Shown here: positions 24,421 through 33,319 of the stretch, in pieces
Numbering within the stretch: the first letter of the stretch is position 1
Layout of the letters: every line of letters begins with the position of its first letter
Origin: Conchocele bisecta
Taxonomy: Eukaryota > Mollusca > Bivalvia > Lucinida > Thyasiridae
Assembly: GCA_029237695.1 (NCBI GenBank)
Contig: CM055265.1
Coordinates: 219,283,679 to 219,347,678 of the forward strand
Length of the DNA stretch: 64,000 nt
Reading direction: 5' to 3'
Program-made: the position numbers and the translations under genes
The notes under the pieces: model-generated
Database searches by the model: none
What the model was told of the DNA's origin: nothing
What the model saw: the letters and a program-made list of their open reading frames with translations, nothing else

Positions 24421-25122
24421 TAGTAAGTGCTGCAGAGTCCTCTAAGCGCAACACCTTATAAGCCTCCATAAGGGCCGTCTGGTCTTTCTCAATACCCGTT
24501 CGGACTCCCTCAATCCCCAACCGGGCCTCTTTTCGAAATTCTGTTCAGTAGTTCAGTAAGTGATGCTTCTCTGTTGAGAGAGTACTCTGTGCGCAACACC
24601 ATATAAGCATCCGTAAGGGCCGCCTGGTGGTCTTCTCGGGCTTTCTCAATACCCGTTCGGACTTCCTCAATCCCCAAGTGCACCCTGAGAGTTTTAGTGA
24701 AGGTGAAGTCCACCGGGTTATCACCGACGTACTCACCCGGGGTAAACACTCCTTTATTTGCGGAGTATGTCTCTCTAAAACCGAGTTGAATACCCAACCC
24801 CGGGGAGACCACTACCTTACTATCATGGCCGATGGTCATTTTGCGAGCCCTGTATCTTTGATACTGTGAGGTTGATTATACCGTCAAGCTCTGAGTTGAC
24901 AAAATCTTTGAGCTGTCTTATTCCCCACAGTCCGTGAGGCAGCTTTACACCTAATTGTTGTTCATCCTTCACATAGTAAAACCCTTCATTCTTTCCCACA
25001 TTCTGCCACCCAACCGTGAAGGTGATTGATCTAAGACCTACCCTGCGTTTTCCGCAGCAGTTGTCGATTGACTTTTGAAGTTCACAACTCTCTTTTTGAA
25101 CATTAGTGATAGTAGCAAGCAT
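24421..25122 (-). pseudogene. Minor capsid/penton-like protein, copy 1
   Basis: Start MLATITNV at 25122; an upstream in-frame ATG at 25152 is possible. Conserved blocks: SIDNCCGKRRVGLR, GVKLPHGLWG, LKDFVNSELDG, then after a frameshift near 24835 GFRETYSANKG, EYVGDNPVDFTFTKTLRVHL. The C-terminal half seen in copy 2 (ending VVLEISN) is replaced by a charged helical segment containing a duplicated ~90 bp block (about 24432-24520 and 24567-24680) and stops. The start overlaps the divergent gene at 25137, giving a head-to-head pair. Structural role is inferred from family context. Confidence 0.6.
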
Positions 25123-25136
25123 AATAATATATTTCA

Positions 25137-26557
25137 ATGGATACCAAAGCATTTAGCTTTAACTCTAATGCAAAAATCGAAGTTGGTGGTAAATACACAC
25201 ACGTTGTTAACCTCCTTGTACACCCAACTATAACAGTTAGATCGGACAGTGCCTTTGCCACCAATTTTCCTAACATGTTTGAACAATATAGGCTGCCCAA
25301 GATTACTACCATAGAGGTTGTGAACGGGTGGAAAGCAACACCGATGCAGTTATGACAGAATCAGTTACATTTCACTATATGGTGCGCAACAGCCGGATGT
25401 GGAGTTTCACATCAAGACCATCTGACATCCAAGAATGACATGCTCCGAAGTGTCTACAACTTTCATGTGTATTATACCATTAGAAGACTTTCAAGGAACT
25501 AGGTACTCCACTACCTCAAGACGACGCATGGAATCCTATTCCCAACACATACGACCGTAGGGCGTTCGAAAGACTGTGTAACGAATTTAACGTTTCAAAA
25601 GATTCGGATTGGATACAGAAAGCATTTCCTAACAGCACTGGACTCGGGGACGTTCTCATTCGGGGCCAGCCCGGGAATTGGACGCAGACTGATTTTAGAC
25701 ACGATCATTCCGGCGACCACATCGTCAATCGGAACGCTGGGAATTTTGATCCCGCGACGATGACCTTCGGGCCGGAAGTGTCTGGAGGTCGGCACTGCGG
25801 TATCTTATCATGCAATTGGTTACATCCTAAACGAGCTCACGTCGATTACATACAGCAGACCGATGAGGTTCAGGACGCTTGGGGCACATTTATGTTAGAT
25901 AAAGGTCTGGGGTTTACGCAGGGTGGGGTTACCCGCCTCAACGACTCCATTCGCACATACGTCTGGGCCGTCCTCGGCGCACAAGCGCAAGCGCTCAGTT
26001 CTATAATAGGAGACGGGAAGGCGTTTGACGCACAAAAACAGTTCTTGGCAAATGTCGAGGACTCCATATCATCTCCGGTGGACCTCCCGTCTGCGATTCA
26101 GCGGTATAAAGGCGTTTTGCAGAAGGCCAGCACCCCAGTAGACTATGTATTTCGAATAGGTCTTTATATGGCACCGAGCAATATGATATTACGAGACGAC
26201 CCGGTTGACGGTTACAATAATCAGATCGTAATCGCCACCGTCAAGCAAAAAATCGGCCACAACGGGAACGTGAACGCGGATATCATCAAGCGCACCGCGC
26301 ATGGAAACGATTTCATAAAACCGCAAGCACCCACCCCAGTGCAAAGCACCCCAGCAAGTTCCTTAGGAACTAGTGTCACTGCAAGTTCCACCCTCAACAC
26401 TGTTGAACCCGAGCATGTTGACACAATATGAATTGATGCACCAGCGCCAAGTACACCAGCAAGTTTCTTCGGAAATAGTGTCACAGTTCAGGAGGTGGAG
26501 AAATTATGGCACGTCGTCGCCCTCGTGGCGGTCGGACTATTCGTGCTTTGGTTTTAG
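25137..26557 (+). pseudogene. Large structural-like protein with C-terminal membrane segment, copy 1
   Basis: N-part MDTKAFSFNSNAKIEVGG (25137-25355), a broken middle (25356-25759), then a 223-codon open part to TGA at 26431. The frame continues beyond that TGA to a natural TAG at 26557 with a C-terminal hydrophobic VALVAVGLFVLWF. Copy 2 has the same hydrophobic end without the TGA, so 26429-26431 is a nonsense mutation. A Pro/Thr/Ser-rich linker precedes the membrane anchor. It ends 7 bp from the convergent coiled-coil gene. I do not recognise the family; a virion protein anchored in a membrane is a guess. Confidence 0.5.
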
Positions 26558-26563
26558 GAACTC

Positions 26564-27396
26564 TCAGGCGGAGAATAGTAGGAGACAGACGATCGACACG
26601 ATTAAAGCCCAAACATTATTGGCAAGCGATCCAACCGTTTTTGATAACATAGATAGCAAGAAGGAGACGATACCCCCAATCAGCGCGGCAGCCAACTTTC
26701 CGGCTAATTTAGCCAGGAGACTGGCCAGGGATTTTAGTAGTTTTTTTATCCATTATTTGGCTCCACCGGATGAAGCTGGTGCTGGTGTGGGTGCTGGTGC
26801 GGGTGCTGGCGCCGCACCACCCGTGATAGATAGAACTAGAGACGATATAGACAGAATTAGGGTCGATATAATCATTGTGAAAGCTGTGAGGATGGTTACT
26901 ATCGTGACGCCCTTCTCTCTGAACAGAGTGCGAAGACACTCATCGAGTGTCGTATCCTCATGCAGGACCATCGAGATCGTTTCGCGGCTCCGACTTAATT
27001 GGCCGGAAAGTGCCTCACGGTTTGTCGAGGCAGCCTCCAAGCGGGATTCTCTTTCGTCCCGCAACGACCGCAGAATTTTGTTGATCTGCTCGGTAGATTC
27101 TCGATCACCACGGGCTTCCCCAAGTTTTCTTTCTTCTAGCGCGATATGTTTTTTCAGCGCCGTGAGTTTGGAGAGGTTATTGACCAGTTCGCCCCGGGTT
27201 GTTTTCAGAGCCTTATCGAGTCCCAGGAGTTCGCGAAGAGGTAACAGTGGGTCATGCTTTGTGCCGTTTATTTCGTTGACGGTGGTTTCAATTGTGTGAA
27301 TAGCGTCGGTGGCTATGCGAGGGACTTCGCTGATATTGCTCGTTTATATAGTGGTTGCCGTCTTCGCCAGCGTTTCGTCGGTAGCCTGTAGGGTTT
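26564..27396 (-). pseudogene. Coiled-coil, membrane-active Polinton protein, copy 1
   Basis: Homologue of 62401-63274. Order: helical start (QATDETLAKTATT), LPLRELLGLDKALK, long coiled coil (LRSLRDERESRLEAA...SRETISMVLHEDTTL), LRTLFREKGVTIVTILTAF into a hydrophobic segment, a Gly/Ala/Pro linker, then an amphipathic Lys/Leu/Ala-rich tail (KKLLKSLASLLAKLAGKL) and a final hydrophobic helix to TGA at 26564. An in-frame TAA lies after ATTI and another just after SGGAK; no clear ATG remains. This family is widespread in invertebrate Polintons; the tail resembles a membrane-lytic capsid peptide, which is inference. Confidence 0.6.
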
Positions 27397-27834
27397 TTAC
27401 CCGATCACTCCGAGAGCTCGAGCGAGGTCCACTCCATATTTTTTCACTGAAGAGGCCCCGATGAACCGGTTCGGGTCGTTCTTGAACGTCAGCAACTTCC
27501 AGTTATTGCCCCATTTAACCCACAGGTCTCCTCTTTTAGTGCTGCGGAACTCCAACGTGGCATTGATGCCGTGTTTAGATACCTCACTCTCCCACGGCTT
27601 CATCCGAGAATCCGTTTCCTTGAGAGGCGCCAGCTCATTCTTGGAGATCCCCGCAGGAATCTCGGTACCGCCCGCCCATGCCGGAGTTTCGGGTGGGGCC
27701 TCCCACATATAGCTAACATCACCAGCAGCTGAAGTTCCTGGTGTGTCTATGAAGGTCGTTTCGTCAACGTCGTCGAGGTCATCGTCATCGCAGAAATCGC
27801 CGATTTCATCCATGTCAATATCGTAATCAGCCAT
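27397..27834 (-). CDS. Acidic-leader protein, C-terminal type 1, copy 1
   Basis: An intact 145-codon frame. The N-terminus MADYDIDMDEIG followed by an Asp-rich run is shared with copy 2 (61964), but the C-terminal ~60 residues (GDLWVKWGNNWKLLTFKNDP... SVKKYGVDLARALGVIG) differ entirely from copy 2. Position is the same in both: between MCP (divergent) and the coiled-coil gene. The C-domain has alternating hydrophobics and 'KYGVDLARALG'. Function unknown; the acidic leader could bind a basic partner. Confidence 0.6.
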   Translation of the reverse strand: MADYDIDMDEIGDFCDDDDLDDVDETTFIDTPGTSAAGDVSYMWEAPPETPAWAGGTEIPAGISKNELAPLKETDSRMKPWESEVSKHGINATLEFRSTKRGDLWVKWGNNWKLLTFKNDPNRFIGASSVKKYGVDLARALGVIG

Positions 27835-27905
27835 CTTTATAATTTTCTTAAAATTAATTATGTATTAAAGACAAAACCATACGGGTTTAATATAGTTATT
27901 TAAAT
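27835..27905. promoter_or_regulatory. Divergent intergenic region with ATTTTCTTAAAATTAATTA motif, copy 1
   Basis: A 71 bp AT-rich spacer between the MCP (+) and acidic-leader (-) starts. It contains ATTTTCTTAAAATTAATTA, which recurs between the integrase and polB ends (33298-33317) and in variant form beyond the copy-2 ATPase (59930-59948). A shared promoter or 3'-end signal is possible; no classical TATA box decides between these. Confidence 0.35.
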
Positions 27906-29131
27906 ATGTCTTCGAGTCAATACGGTCGCAAACTGTGTGAGCCCCTCGGGGCGAAAGGCGTGAGACAGAGTGTCGTTATTACGAACAACCCATCGACGAT
28001 CGACCAGAACCAGCAGCTATTAGTCCGCTTCCCCAACCTCGGAGCTAGTGACGTCATTGTGCCGGGGACTGTTCGCCTCGCTTTCACTATTTCGCTGACG
28101 TCGAGAGACGTGGACCGAACCGTCGTTCAGAACCTAGGTCGCGCCATCGTCAAGAAGACCATGATACAGATTTCTGGTAATGAGGTGATGTCGGTCGATG
28201 ACAGTGACGTCTACCATTGTTATTAGGACATGTGGAAGACGGCGCAAGAGCGCGAAAACGCGGTCTATCAGGGTATTGACACCAGCAAAAATAAGAACGT
28301 AAACAAACTTAGAATCGGGGCTGGTAACAAGGCAGATAACAACGCGAGTGACAACGCGATCGCGGCCGCTTACGGCAACCGCTTCTACATCCCGCTCGAC
28401 TTTGAGTTGCTGGAGAGTCATATGCCATACTATCAGAATGCTTTGGCGGACCGCCTCGAATACGAACTAACGTTCAACGACTACGGCCGAGCTCTCATAG
28501 CCACCGACATAGCATCGAAGTATACGATCGACAATGTTTCGCTGGAGTACGACATGGTCACGATGCCCGAACTCGCGCGATTGATCTGATCCCAGTATGC
28601 CGGGCGCGTTGCCATACTTTACGACCGAGTTCTTCGCCACCGCAAGATGACGAAAGACAAAAGTGACACATTGTGGAATATTAATGTCAACGTACCCGCC
28701 CGCTCGATGAAAAGTATACTGATTCTTTTCGAGGAGGGTCGGTTCGCGCTCGGGGCTAGAAAAACCGACAAATTATATAACCCCAAAATCACAAAGGTCG
28801 AGGTGACGATCGAGTCCCCAATCAACTCTACTGCGCGGGTCTTCGCGCGCACCAGCAGTGGGACGAAGTCAGAAAGCAGTTTTATTCCGGCTCTAAGCGT
28901 TCCCGGAGGTTGCCGCGGTTGACAAAGACCTGCATCTATCGGCCGTCTCCCTCGCGGAGTTCCTGACTACCAAATACGCGTTATGGCTAGACATGCGAGC
29001 CAGCGACGACGACCAAATGCACGGTAGCGGACGTCAAGTTGAGAACGCTAGCGAGAGTGTGACGATCCAGATAACCAAAGAGGCGATTGGAAATGGCGCA
29101 TTGAACGTGTACTTATATATAATTACCGACG
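27906..29131 (+). pseudogene. MCP: Double jelly-roll major capsid protein, copy 1
   Basis: Homologous throughout to 61888-60605. Conserved blocks: LREPLGAKG-like start, DVIVPGTVRLAFTISL, YGNRFYIPLDFELL, YYQNALADRLEYELTFNDY, NVSLEYDMVTMPELARL, ILYDRVLRHRKMT, ARSMKSILILFEE, and DDDQMHGSGRQVENASE. These are the signature blocks of the Polinton MCP (PY) family, which forms the icosahedral shell. Two stops are C-to-T changes: TAG at 28224-28226 (CAG in copy 2) and TGA at 28587-28589 (CGA in copy 2). A frameshift lies near 28820-28910. The last ~15 codons are missing because a deletion fuses the gene to the ATPase at about 29131. Confidence 0.85.
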
Positions 29132-29630
29132 CCTTTCGTCACATTGTGATCCTGTGTCCCACTGTGCGGCACAACGATACTTATCAGCGGCGCCCGTGGA
29201 TATGGACCGACCCTGAGGTATACGTTATTGACCCCGGTGATAGGCTTCACGATTGGTTGCGTGGTTTATACCAAAGATTCCAGGGTGAACCCACCCTATA
29301 CGTGATTGACGATTGCTCGGCCAAGGCGGCGATGACCAAAAAGAAGGACATGCTCTCTGAGCTCACATTTTCTGGCCGCCATGCGAGGCACAGCGTATGG
29401 ATCTCCATTCAAAAGTACAACGCCGTCCTCAAGGATCTGCGCGAGCAAACGAATGGGTCGCCCTCTTTCACTGCAAGGACCGAGACTCATTCGATGAATG
29501 TCTTCGAGAGAACGACGTTATCCCAACGCGTGAGGAGCGCCTGGGGGTTAGACAGATGCTTTCGGAAACTAAGCACGCCAAGCTTCTGCTAAAGACTGAT
29601 CAACCAACTGCTTATAAAGTTATTAATTAA
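29132..29630 (+). pseudogene. ATP: FtsK/HerA-type packaging ATPase, 5'-truncated, copy 1
   Basis: Begins inside the gene at FRHIVILCPTVRHN, in frame with the MCP remnant; the start and the Walker A loop present in copy 2 are deleted. Walker B (LYVIDDCS) remains near 29298-29320, and SGRHARHSVWISIQKYN follows. A frameshift near 29450 is required to reach the natural end TDQPTAYKVIN (TAA at 29630). In Polintons and related viruses this enzyme packages DNA into the capsid. Without Walker A this copy cannot be functional. Confidence 0.8.
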
Positions 29631-29667
29631 TTTTATAATTAATTTTAAAAAATTATAAAATTAATTA

Positions 29668-29900
29668 GCAAATGCTGAGCAATTGCCGAACAATGTTGAA
29701 CAATGCTTAACAAATGTTGAACAATGCTTAACAAATGCTGAACAATGCTTAACAAATGCTGAACAATGCTTAACAATTGCTGAACAATGCTCAACAAATG
29801 CTGAATAAATGCTGAGCAATTGCTGAACAATGTTGAACAATGCTTAACAAATACTTAACAATGCTCAGAAAATGCTTAACAATGCTGAGCAATTGTTAAC
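29668..29900. repeat. (GCTGAACAATGCTTAACAA)n array between ATPase and membrane gene
   Basis: About ten 19-24 bp units of 'AATGCTGAACAATGCTTAACAA' type. Copy 2 has the same kind of array at the same place (59824-59925) but shorter. The start codon of the next gene (29872) lies within the array, so its N-terminus MLNNAEQL derives from the repeat. Confidence 0.85.
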
Positions 29901-30747
29901 AATTTGTTGCTCCGCTGCGAGCTTTGTTGCGAGCATAACGGTGAGCATAAGTATCGGGTTGTGCGCTTGGCAATATGTTAGACTTATGAGACTTGTCAGT
30001 ATAATAATGTTAATTCTAAGAAAATTAGCAATAATGAACTGCGACGAACTTCTCGATCAGCTAATGGAAGAAACCTCAACTCCGTTGAACCCCAACACCA
30101 ATCGAGAATTGGGAGGACATGAAACCTCAACTCCGAAAGAGCAATCGGGTTCAACTTCAATCCCGATTGGGTTGAGTGCAACACCTGCCGATACGAATGA
30201 AAACGCAGCGCGACGCGAGCGGCTTGCTGCGCTGGTTGCTGGGGGACAATCGGAGCATTATCTCGGTAGGCGTCTATCAGTTTGTCAGGTGGATAAGATG
30301 TCAGTTGTCGAGATTGATAAAATGTATGCGCGATACGAATCTAGGTTAGGTGCGGAGATGACAAAAACTATTGGATCGGCGGCTATTCATTTGTACGCTA
30401 CCGCTGTTAGTATACTTCTCCCTATACCAAACACCGCGGGGTTGATTCGCGATCTAGAGACTGACCCTTTTATAATACACACTCTTAGAACAGCCTGCTG
30501 CTCAATTTATCACAAGTTTGGAATGTACTTAGCTCGACTGACAACCGCGTTGACCACGGGAAAACACTTTCAATTTGGACATATATGCCTACGAACTATA
30601 AGCTCTGCAAATGATGACACAAGACACCCCTGCGAGAGTGACGGAACCACAATCCCCGATTGCACCTCCAACCCAATCGAAATTGGAGTTGAACCCGATT
30701 TCTCCAACCCAATCGAAATTGGAGCTGAACCCTATTACACGACATAA
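29872..30747 (+). CDS. Polinton membrane protein with helical domain, copy 1
   Basis: An intact 291-codon frame. A membrane segment at about residues 13-36 (SFVASITVSISIGLCAW) is followed by a low-complexity Thr/Pro/Asn region, then a conserved helical domain (ERLAALVAGGQSEHYLGRRLS, MYARYESRLG, SAAIHLYATAVSILLPIPN, DLETDPF, GMYLARLTTALTTGKHFQFGH), and a tail with two SNPIEIG-type units encoded by palindromes. Copy 2 (59832-59064) shares the domain. An internal ATG at 30034 (MNCDELL) is an alternative start. Function unknown; the 3' end overlaps the next gene by 137 bp in another frame. Confidence 0.6.
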   Translation: MLNNAEQLLTICCSAASFVASITVSISIGLCAWQYVRLMRLVSIIMLILRKLAIMNCDELLDQLMEETSTPLNPNTNRELGGHETSTPKEQSGSTSIPIGLSATPADTNENAARRERLAALVAGGQSEHYLGRRLSVCQVDKMSVVEIDKMYARYESRLGAEMTKTIGSAAIHLYATAVSILLPIPNTAGLIRDLETDPFIIHTLRTACCSIYHKFGMYLARLTTALTTGKHFQFGHICLRTISSANDDTRHPCESDGTTIPDCTSNPIEIGVEPDFSNPIEIGAEPYYTT

Positions 30748-31144
30748 ACACCCAAAAAGACAGGCAGCTGGGCGGGCAGCGGCTGCCACCCGAAAAGCTA
30801 AACAAGATAAAATGCTCGACAAGCTTCGAGATGCCAAACGGTCGCTGCAATCCCCGATTGCTGTTGAAACAGCAAAGCACCCTTTGACAGCTGTTTCTCC
30901 CCCAATCCAAGATTTTGAAGAGCAATCGGAGATTGCTGTAGCTCCTACCCCCTATTACATAGAAATCATCCCGTGGGTTGTTGGTGGGGGTCTCACAGTT
31001 GTGGGCACCCTGTGTGTGATGAAATACCTTTCGAAACAACCCACAACAGTGTTGAAGGCGGTTCCGAAGAAAGTTATGAAACACCAATCGCGATTGGATG
31101 CACCCCATTTAAACATTGATCGCGATCCCTTTTATATGTCATAA
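30611..31144 (+). CDS. Basic single-pass membrane protein, copy 1
   Basis: 177 codons, intact. N-terminal TQSKLELNP units come from the same palindromes read in a second frame, then a Lys/Arg-rich segment (RHKHPKRQAAGRAAAATRKAK), and a membrane helix IPWVVGGGLTVVGTLCVM at about residues 118-138. The copy-2 equivalent (59176-59036) has lost the middle, including the helix. Role unknown; gene overlap with 29872-30747 is conserved in both copies. Confidence 0.55.
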   Translation: MMTQDTPARVTEPQSPIAPPTQSKLELNPISPTQSKLELNPITRHKHPKRQAAGRAAAATRKAKQDKMLDKLRDAKRSLQSPIAVETAKHPLTAVSPPIQDFEEQSEIAVAPTPYYIEIIPWVVGGGLTVVGTLCVMKYLSKQPTTVLKAVPKKVMKHQSRLDAPHLNIDRDPFYMS

Positions 31145-31149
31145 TTATA

Positions 31150-31383
31150 ATGGCTGAACAAGATGGTAAAATGATAGTGAATGCGCTTTATCACGCCGTG
31201 GTGATATCGGGTCTCAGTATCGGGTATGCTCGACTAGCAAAGATGGCCTTAGGAGGGTCCGCTCTCAAATTGGTATTTACTGTGAGAGACGTAGGGCTCG
31301 TGACCTTAGATGTAGCGGTCGCAGTTTGGACCCGAGATTATCTAATTAAAGCTGGAATTCTACCCGTTAATATATGGAAATAA
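31150..31383 (+). CDS. Small Polinton membrane protein, copy 1
   Basis: 77 codons, intact, ending LIKAGILPVNIWK. Conserved central RDVGLVTLDVAVAV hydrophobic segment. It matches a small protein repeatedly found in invertebrate Polinton clusters next to the following gene, with which it overlaps by 10 bp (ATGGAAATAATGG). The copy-2 homologue is frameshifted (58995-58766). Likely virion or membrane associated; function not known. Confidence 0.6.
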   Translation: MAEQDGKMIVNALYHAVVISGLSIGYARLAKMALGGSALKLVFTVRDVGLVTLDVAVAVWTRDYLIKAGILPVNIWK

Positions 31384-31817
31384 TGGCTTCGATCGCAATG
31401 CTATTAGGTGGTGCTGTGGTGAACGCATTGGCTTTCAGCGGTAGCAACTATTTCTTCTCGAAACTGAAAAGCTCGGACGCGGATGAGGAGCGCAAGCGTC
31501 ATGATTTAGCTGTAGAACAACTCAATAGCGCAAAGGAAGCATGGTCTAAAAAACGAACCGCCCGTCTGGACTGGCTCAACGAAGATCTTCGTCGCGAGAA
31601 TCACGCCATACAAACTTTCCGGAACGTTGACGACGCCAACCGCGAGTACGCGCGGGCATATCCGCAGAAAAGTCTCTGACCGCTGGATCCCGAGCCCCAG
31701 CTTTCAGATTTCTATGTACCATCAGAGGCTGAAAAAGACCGCGAGATCGCGTTCATCGTCGTGGGAATGTTTGCGACGGGTATCGTCAGCTACTATATTC
31801 AATCGAGATTGAAATAA
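31374..31817 (+). pseudogene. Two-pass membrane/coiled-coil Polinton protein, copy 1
   Basis: Starts MEIMASIAMLLGGAVVNALAF (membrane segment), then a charged helix (EERKRHDLAVEQLNSAKEAW, RTARLDWLNEDLRRENHAIQTFRNVDDANREYA), a TGA at 31677-31679, then the same frame continues LDPEPQLSDFYVPSEAEKDREIAF and a second membrane segment to TAA at 31817. Copy 2 has a sense codon at the TGA. The last codons (IQSRLK) are encoded by a palindrome. The family is common in invertebrate Polintons; function unknown. Confidence 0.65.
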
Positions 31818-31875
31818 GCAATAAGCAATAATTATTTTAAAAACAAATTTCTTATACATATATATATATAGAACG

Positions 31876-32259
31876 ATGTTAGTCGATGAACTTTATTACG
31901 CTATGATCGATGTAGGCTACACGGCCTTAAACACCGTTTACCTGGTGCAAAGAGTATGATTCGTCTGGCCCGAGATTCTCGAGAGACGTGGCGCGAGGAC
32001 GAAAAAGCGGCACACTTTTCGCAAGCGGATGTTAGATTCCTCCCAATCGTGTTCAACTCCAATCGCGATTGGGTTGAGGGATGAATTAGATTCCTCCGAG
32101 TTCCATCTCAGGAGCGGGAACTTAACCTCCAATCGTGATTGTACTTCCAACAAAGGTTTATTATTGTCGACGCAGTTACCGGACGATCTGGTGAGTGCAT
32201 GTTGGAGATTGTACGATATATTAGAATACTTCGCATACCATGAACACGCGCAAACTTGA
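31876..32259 (+). pseudogene. Small conserved protein upstream of integrase, copy 1
   Basis: Starts MLVDELYYAMIDVGY after a TATA-rich leader (31855-31873), frameshifts near 31930-31955, and ends ACWRLYDILEYFAYHEHAQT. The intact copy-2 version is 117 codons (58197-57844). Copy 1 has two palindrome units (32059 and 32129) within it. It overlaps the integrase start by 20 bp. Not recognised. Confidence 0.5.
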
Positions 32260-33272
32260 TACCAAACTATCGGTTCGCCTAGCGCGCAAGCTAGCAAACA
32301 CGTACTACAGCCCCCGCGGCTACTGGAAGGGACTCGCGGCCATCAAGAACCTCGCGGCGGCGACCAAGGTTTCTGAAAACGCCACCAAGGAATGGCTCAA
32401 GAAGCAGGCCATCTGGCAGATCTATTTGCCCGCGCCGCGCAATATTCCACGCCCGAAATTCGACGTGTCGGTACCGAACCAAGTTCACCAAATGGATCTC
32501 CTGTTTCTCCCTCACGATCGCGTCGGTCGTAAGACGTACAAGTACGCACTGACAATCGTTGACGTAGCGAATCGTTATAAGGGGGCTGAGCCGTTGGCCA
32601 CTAAAGAGTCTAAGGAGGTGGCCGAGGCTCTTTCCCGAATATATAAGAGGAGTCCTCTCAAAATGGCCGAATCTTCTCCAGGTCGATCCCAGCCGCGAGT
32701 TCATGGGCGCGGTCTCTCATCTATTGTCTAAGCACAAAGGTTCTGTCAGACGCGGCCGCGTCAACATCCACCGAGACCAGGGGATCGTGGAGCGGTTCAA
32801 TCGAACTCTGGCTGAGAGGCTGTTCGTTCATCAATATGCCAAAGAGCTTGTAGACCCTCATACGCGATCGACCGCGTGGGTGGCCAGGCTGTCCGCCGTT
32901 GTCTCCGCACTGAACGGAGAGGTGACCAGATTGATCGACAAGAAGCCCGTAGATGCCTTCAAGTCTAAAAGGGTGACGAGCAAGCCCTCTGCCATCTCGC
33001 GCGGGCGACCCGTTGGTTTAGATGAGCAACGGCTTCCATCGGATGTTGACATCCGGTACCTCTATCAACCGGGAGAGCTCACAGGTGGCAGCCGCCGCGC
33101 GACTGTTCCCGTGTGGTCTCTGAATGTATATAATCTGGATCGATCTATTACCAAACCTGATGAACCCGTGCTCTACTATTTGGCTGATGGTCCATCTCGC
33201 GGTTTTGTTCGCGAATAACTTCTTATGGTACCTTCTGACACCCAGCTACCCCCGGATCGTCAGAGTCTTTAG
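32240..33272 (+). pseudogene. INT: Polinton integrase (retroviral DDE type), copy 1
   Basis: Homologous to the intact 56832-57863 gene. HQMDLLFLPHDRVGR carries the first catalytic Asp. A 1 bp insertion in the A-run near 32658 shifts the frame before the second Asp block, and IVERFNRTLAERL carries the Glu. The C-terminus (RYLYQPGEL... VWSLNVYNLDRSI) resembles the SH3/chromo-like tail of Polinton integrases. A TAA at 33216 cuts the frame; the natural end is 33272. It is convergent with polB (48 bp gap). Confidence 0.85.
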
Positions 33273-33319
33273 ATTAATAAATCGTAAGATGATTTCTAAT
33301 TTTCTTAAAATTAATTAAA

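Noticed and set aside
26373..27299. 308-codon plus-strand frame
   Set aside because: Shadow of the minus-strand coiled-coil gene; copy 2 shows that the opposite strand is the coding one. Its 5' end overlaps the real end of the plus-strand structural gene.
29668..29900. CRISPR-like array
   Set aside because: Units are contiguous and degenerate without unique spacers, and the context is a eukaryotic transposon.
30596..31108. 170-codon minus-strand frame
   Set aside because: Antisense shadow of the conserved membrane-protein gene at 30611-31144.
30098..32141. Palindromes as ordinary CCAAT-box promoter elements
   Set aside because: They lie inside coding frames, are paired as inverted CCAAT/ATTGG with fixed spacing, and are not placed at gene starts.
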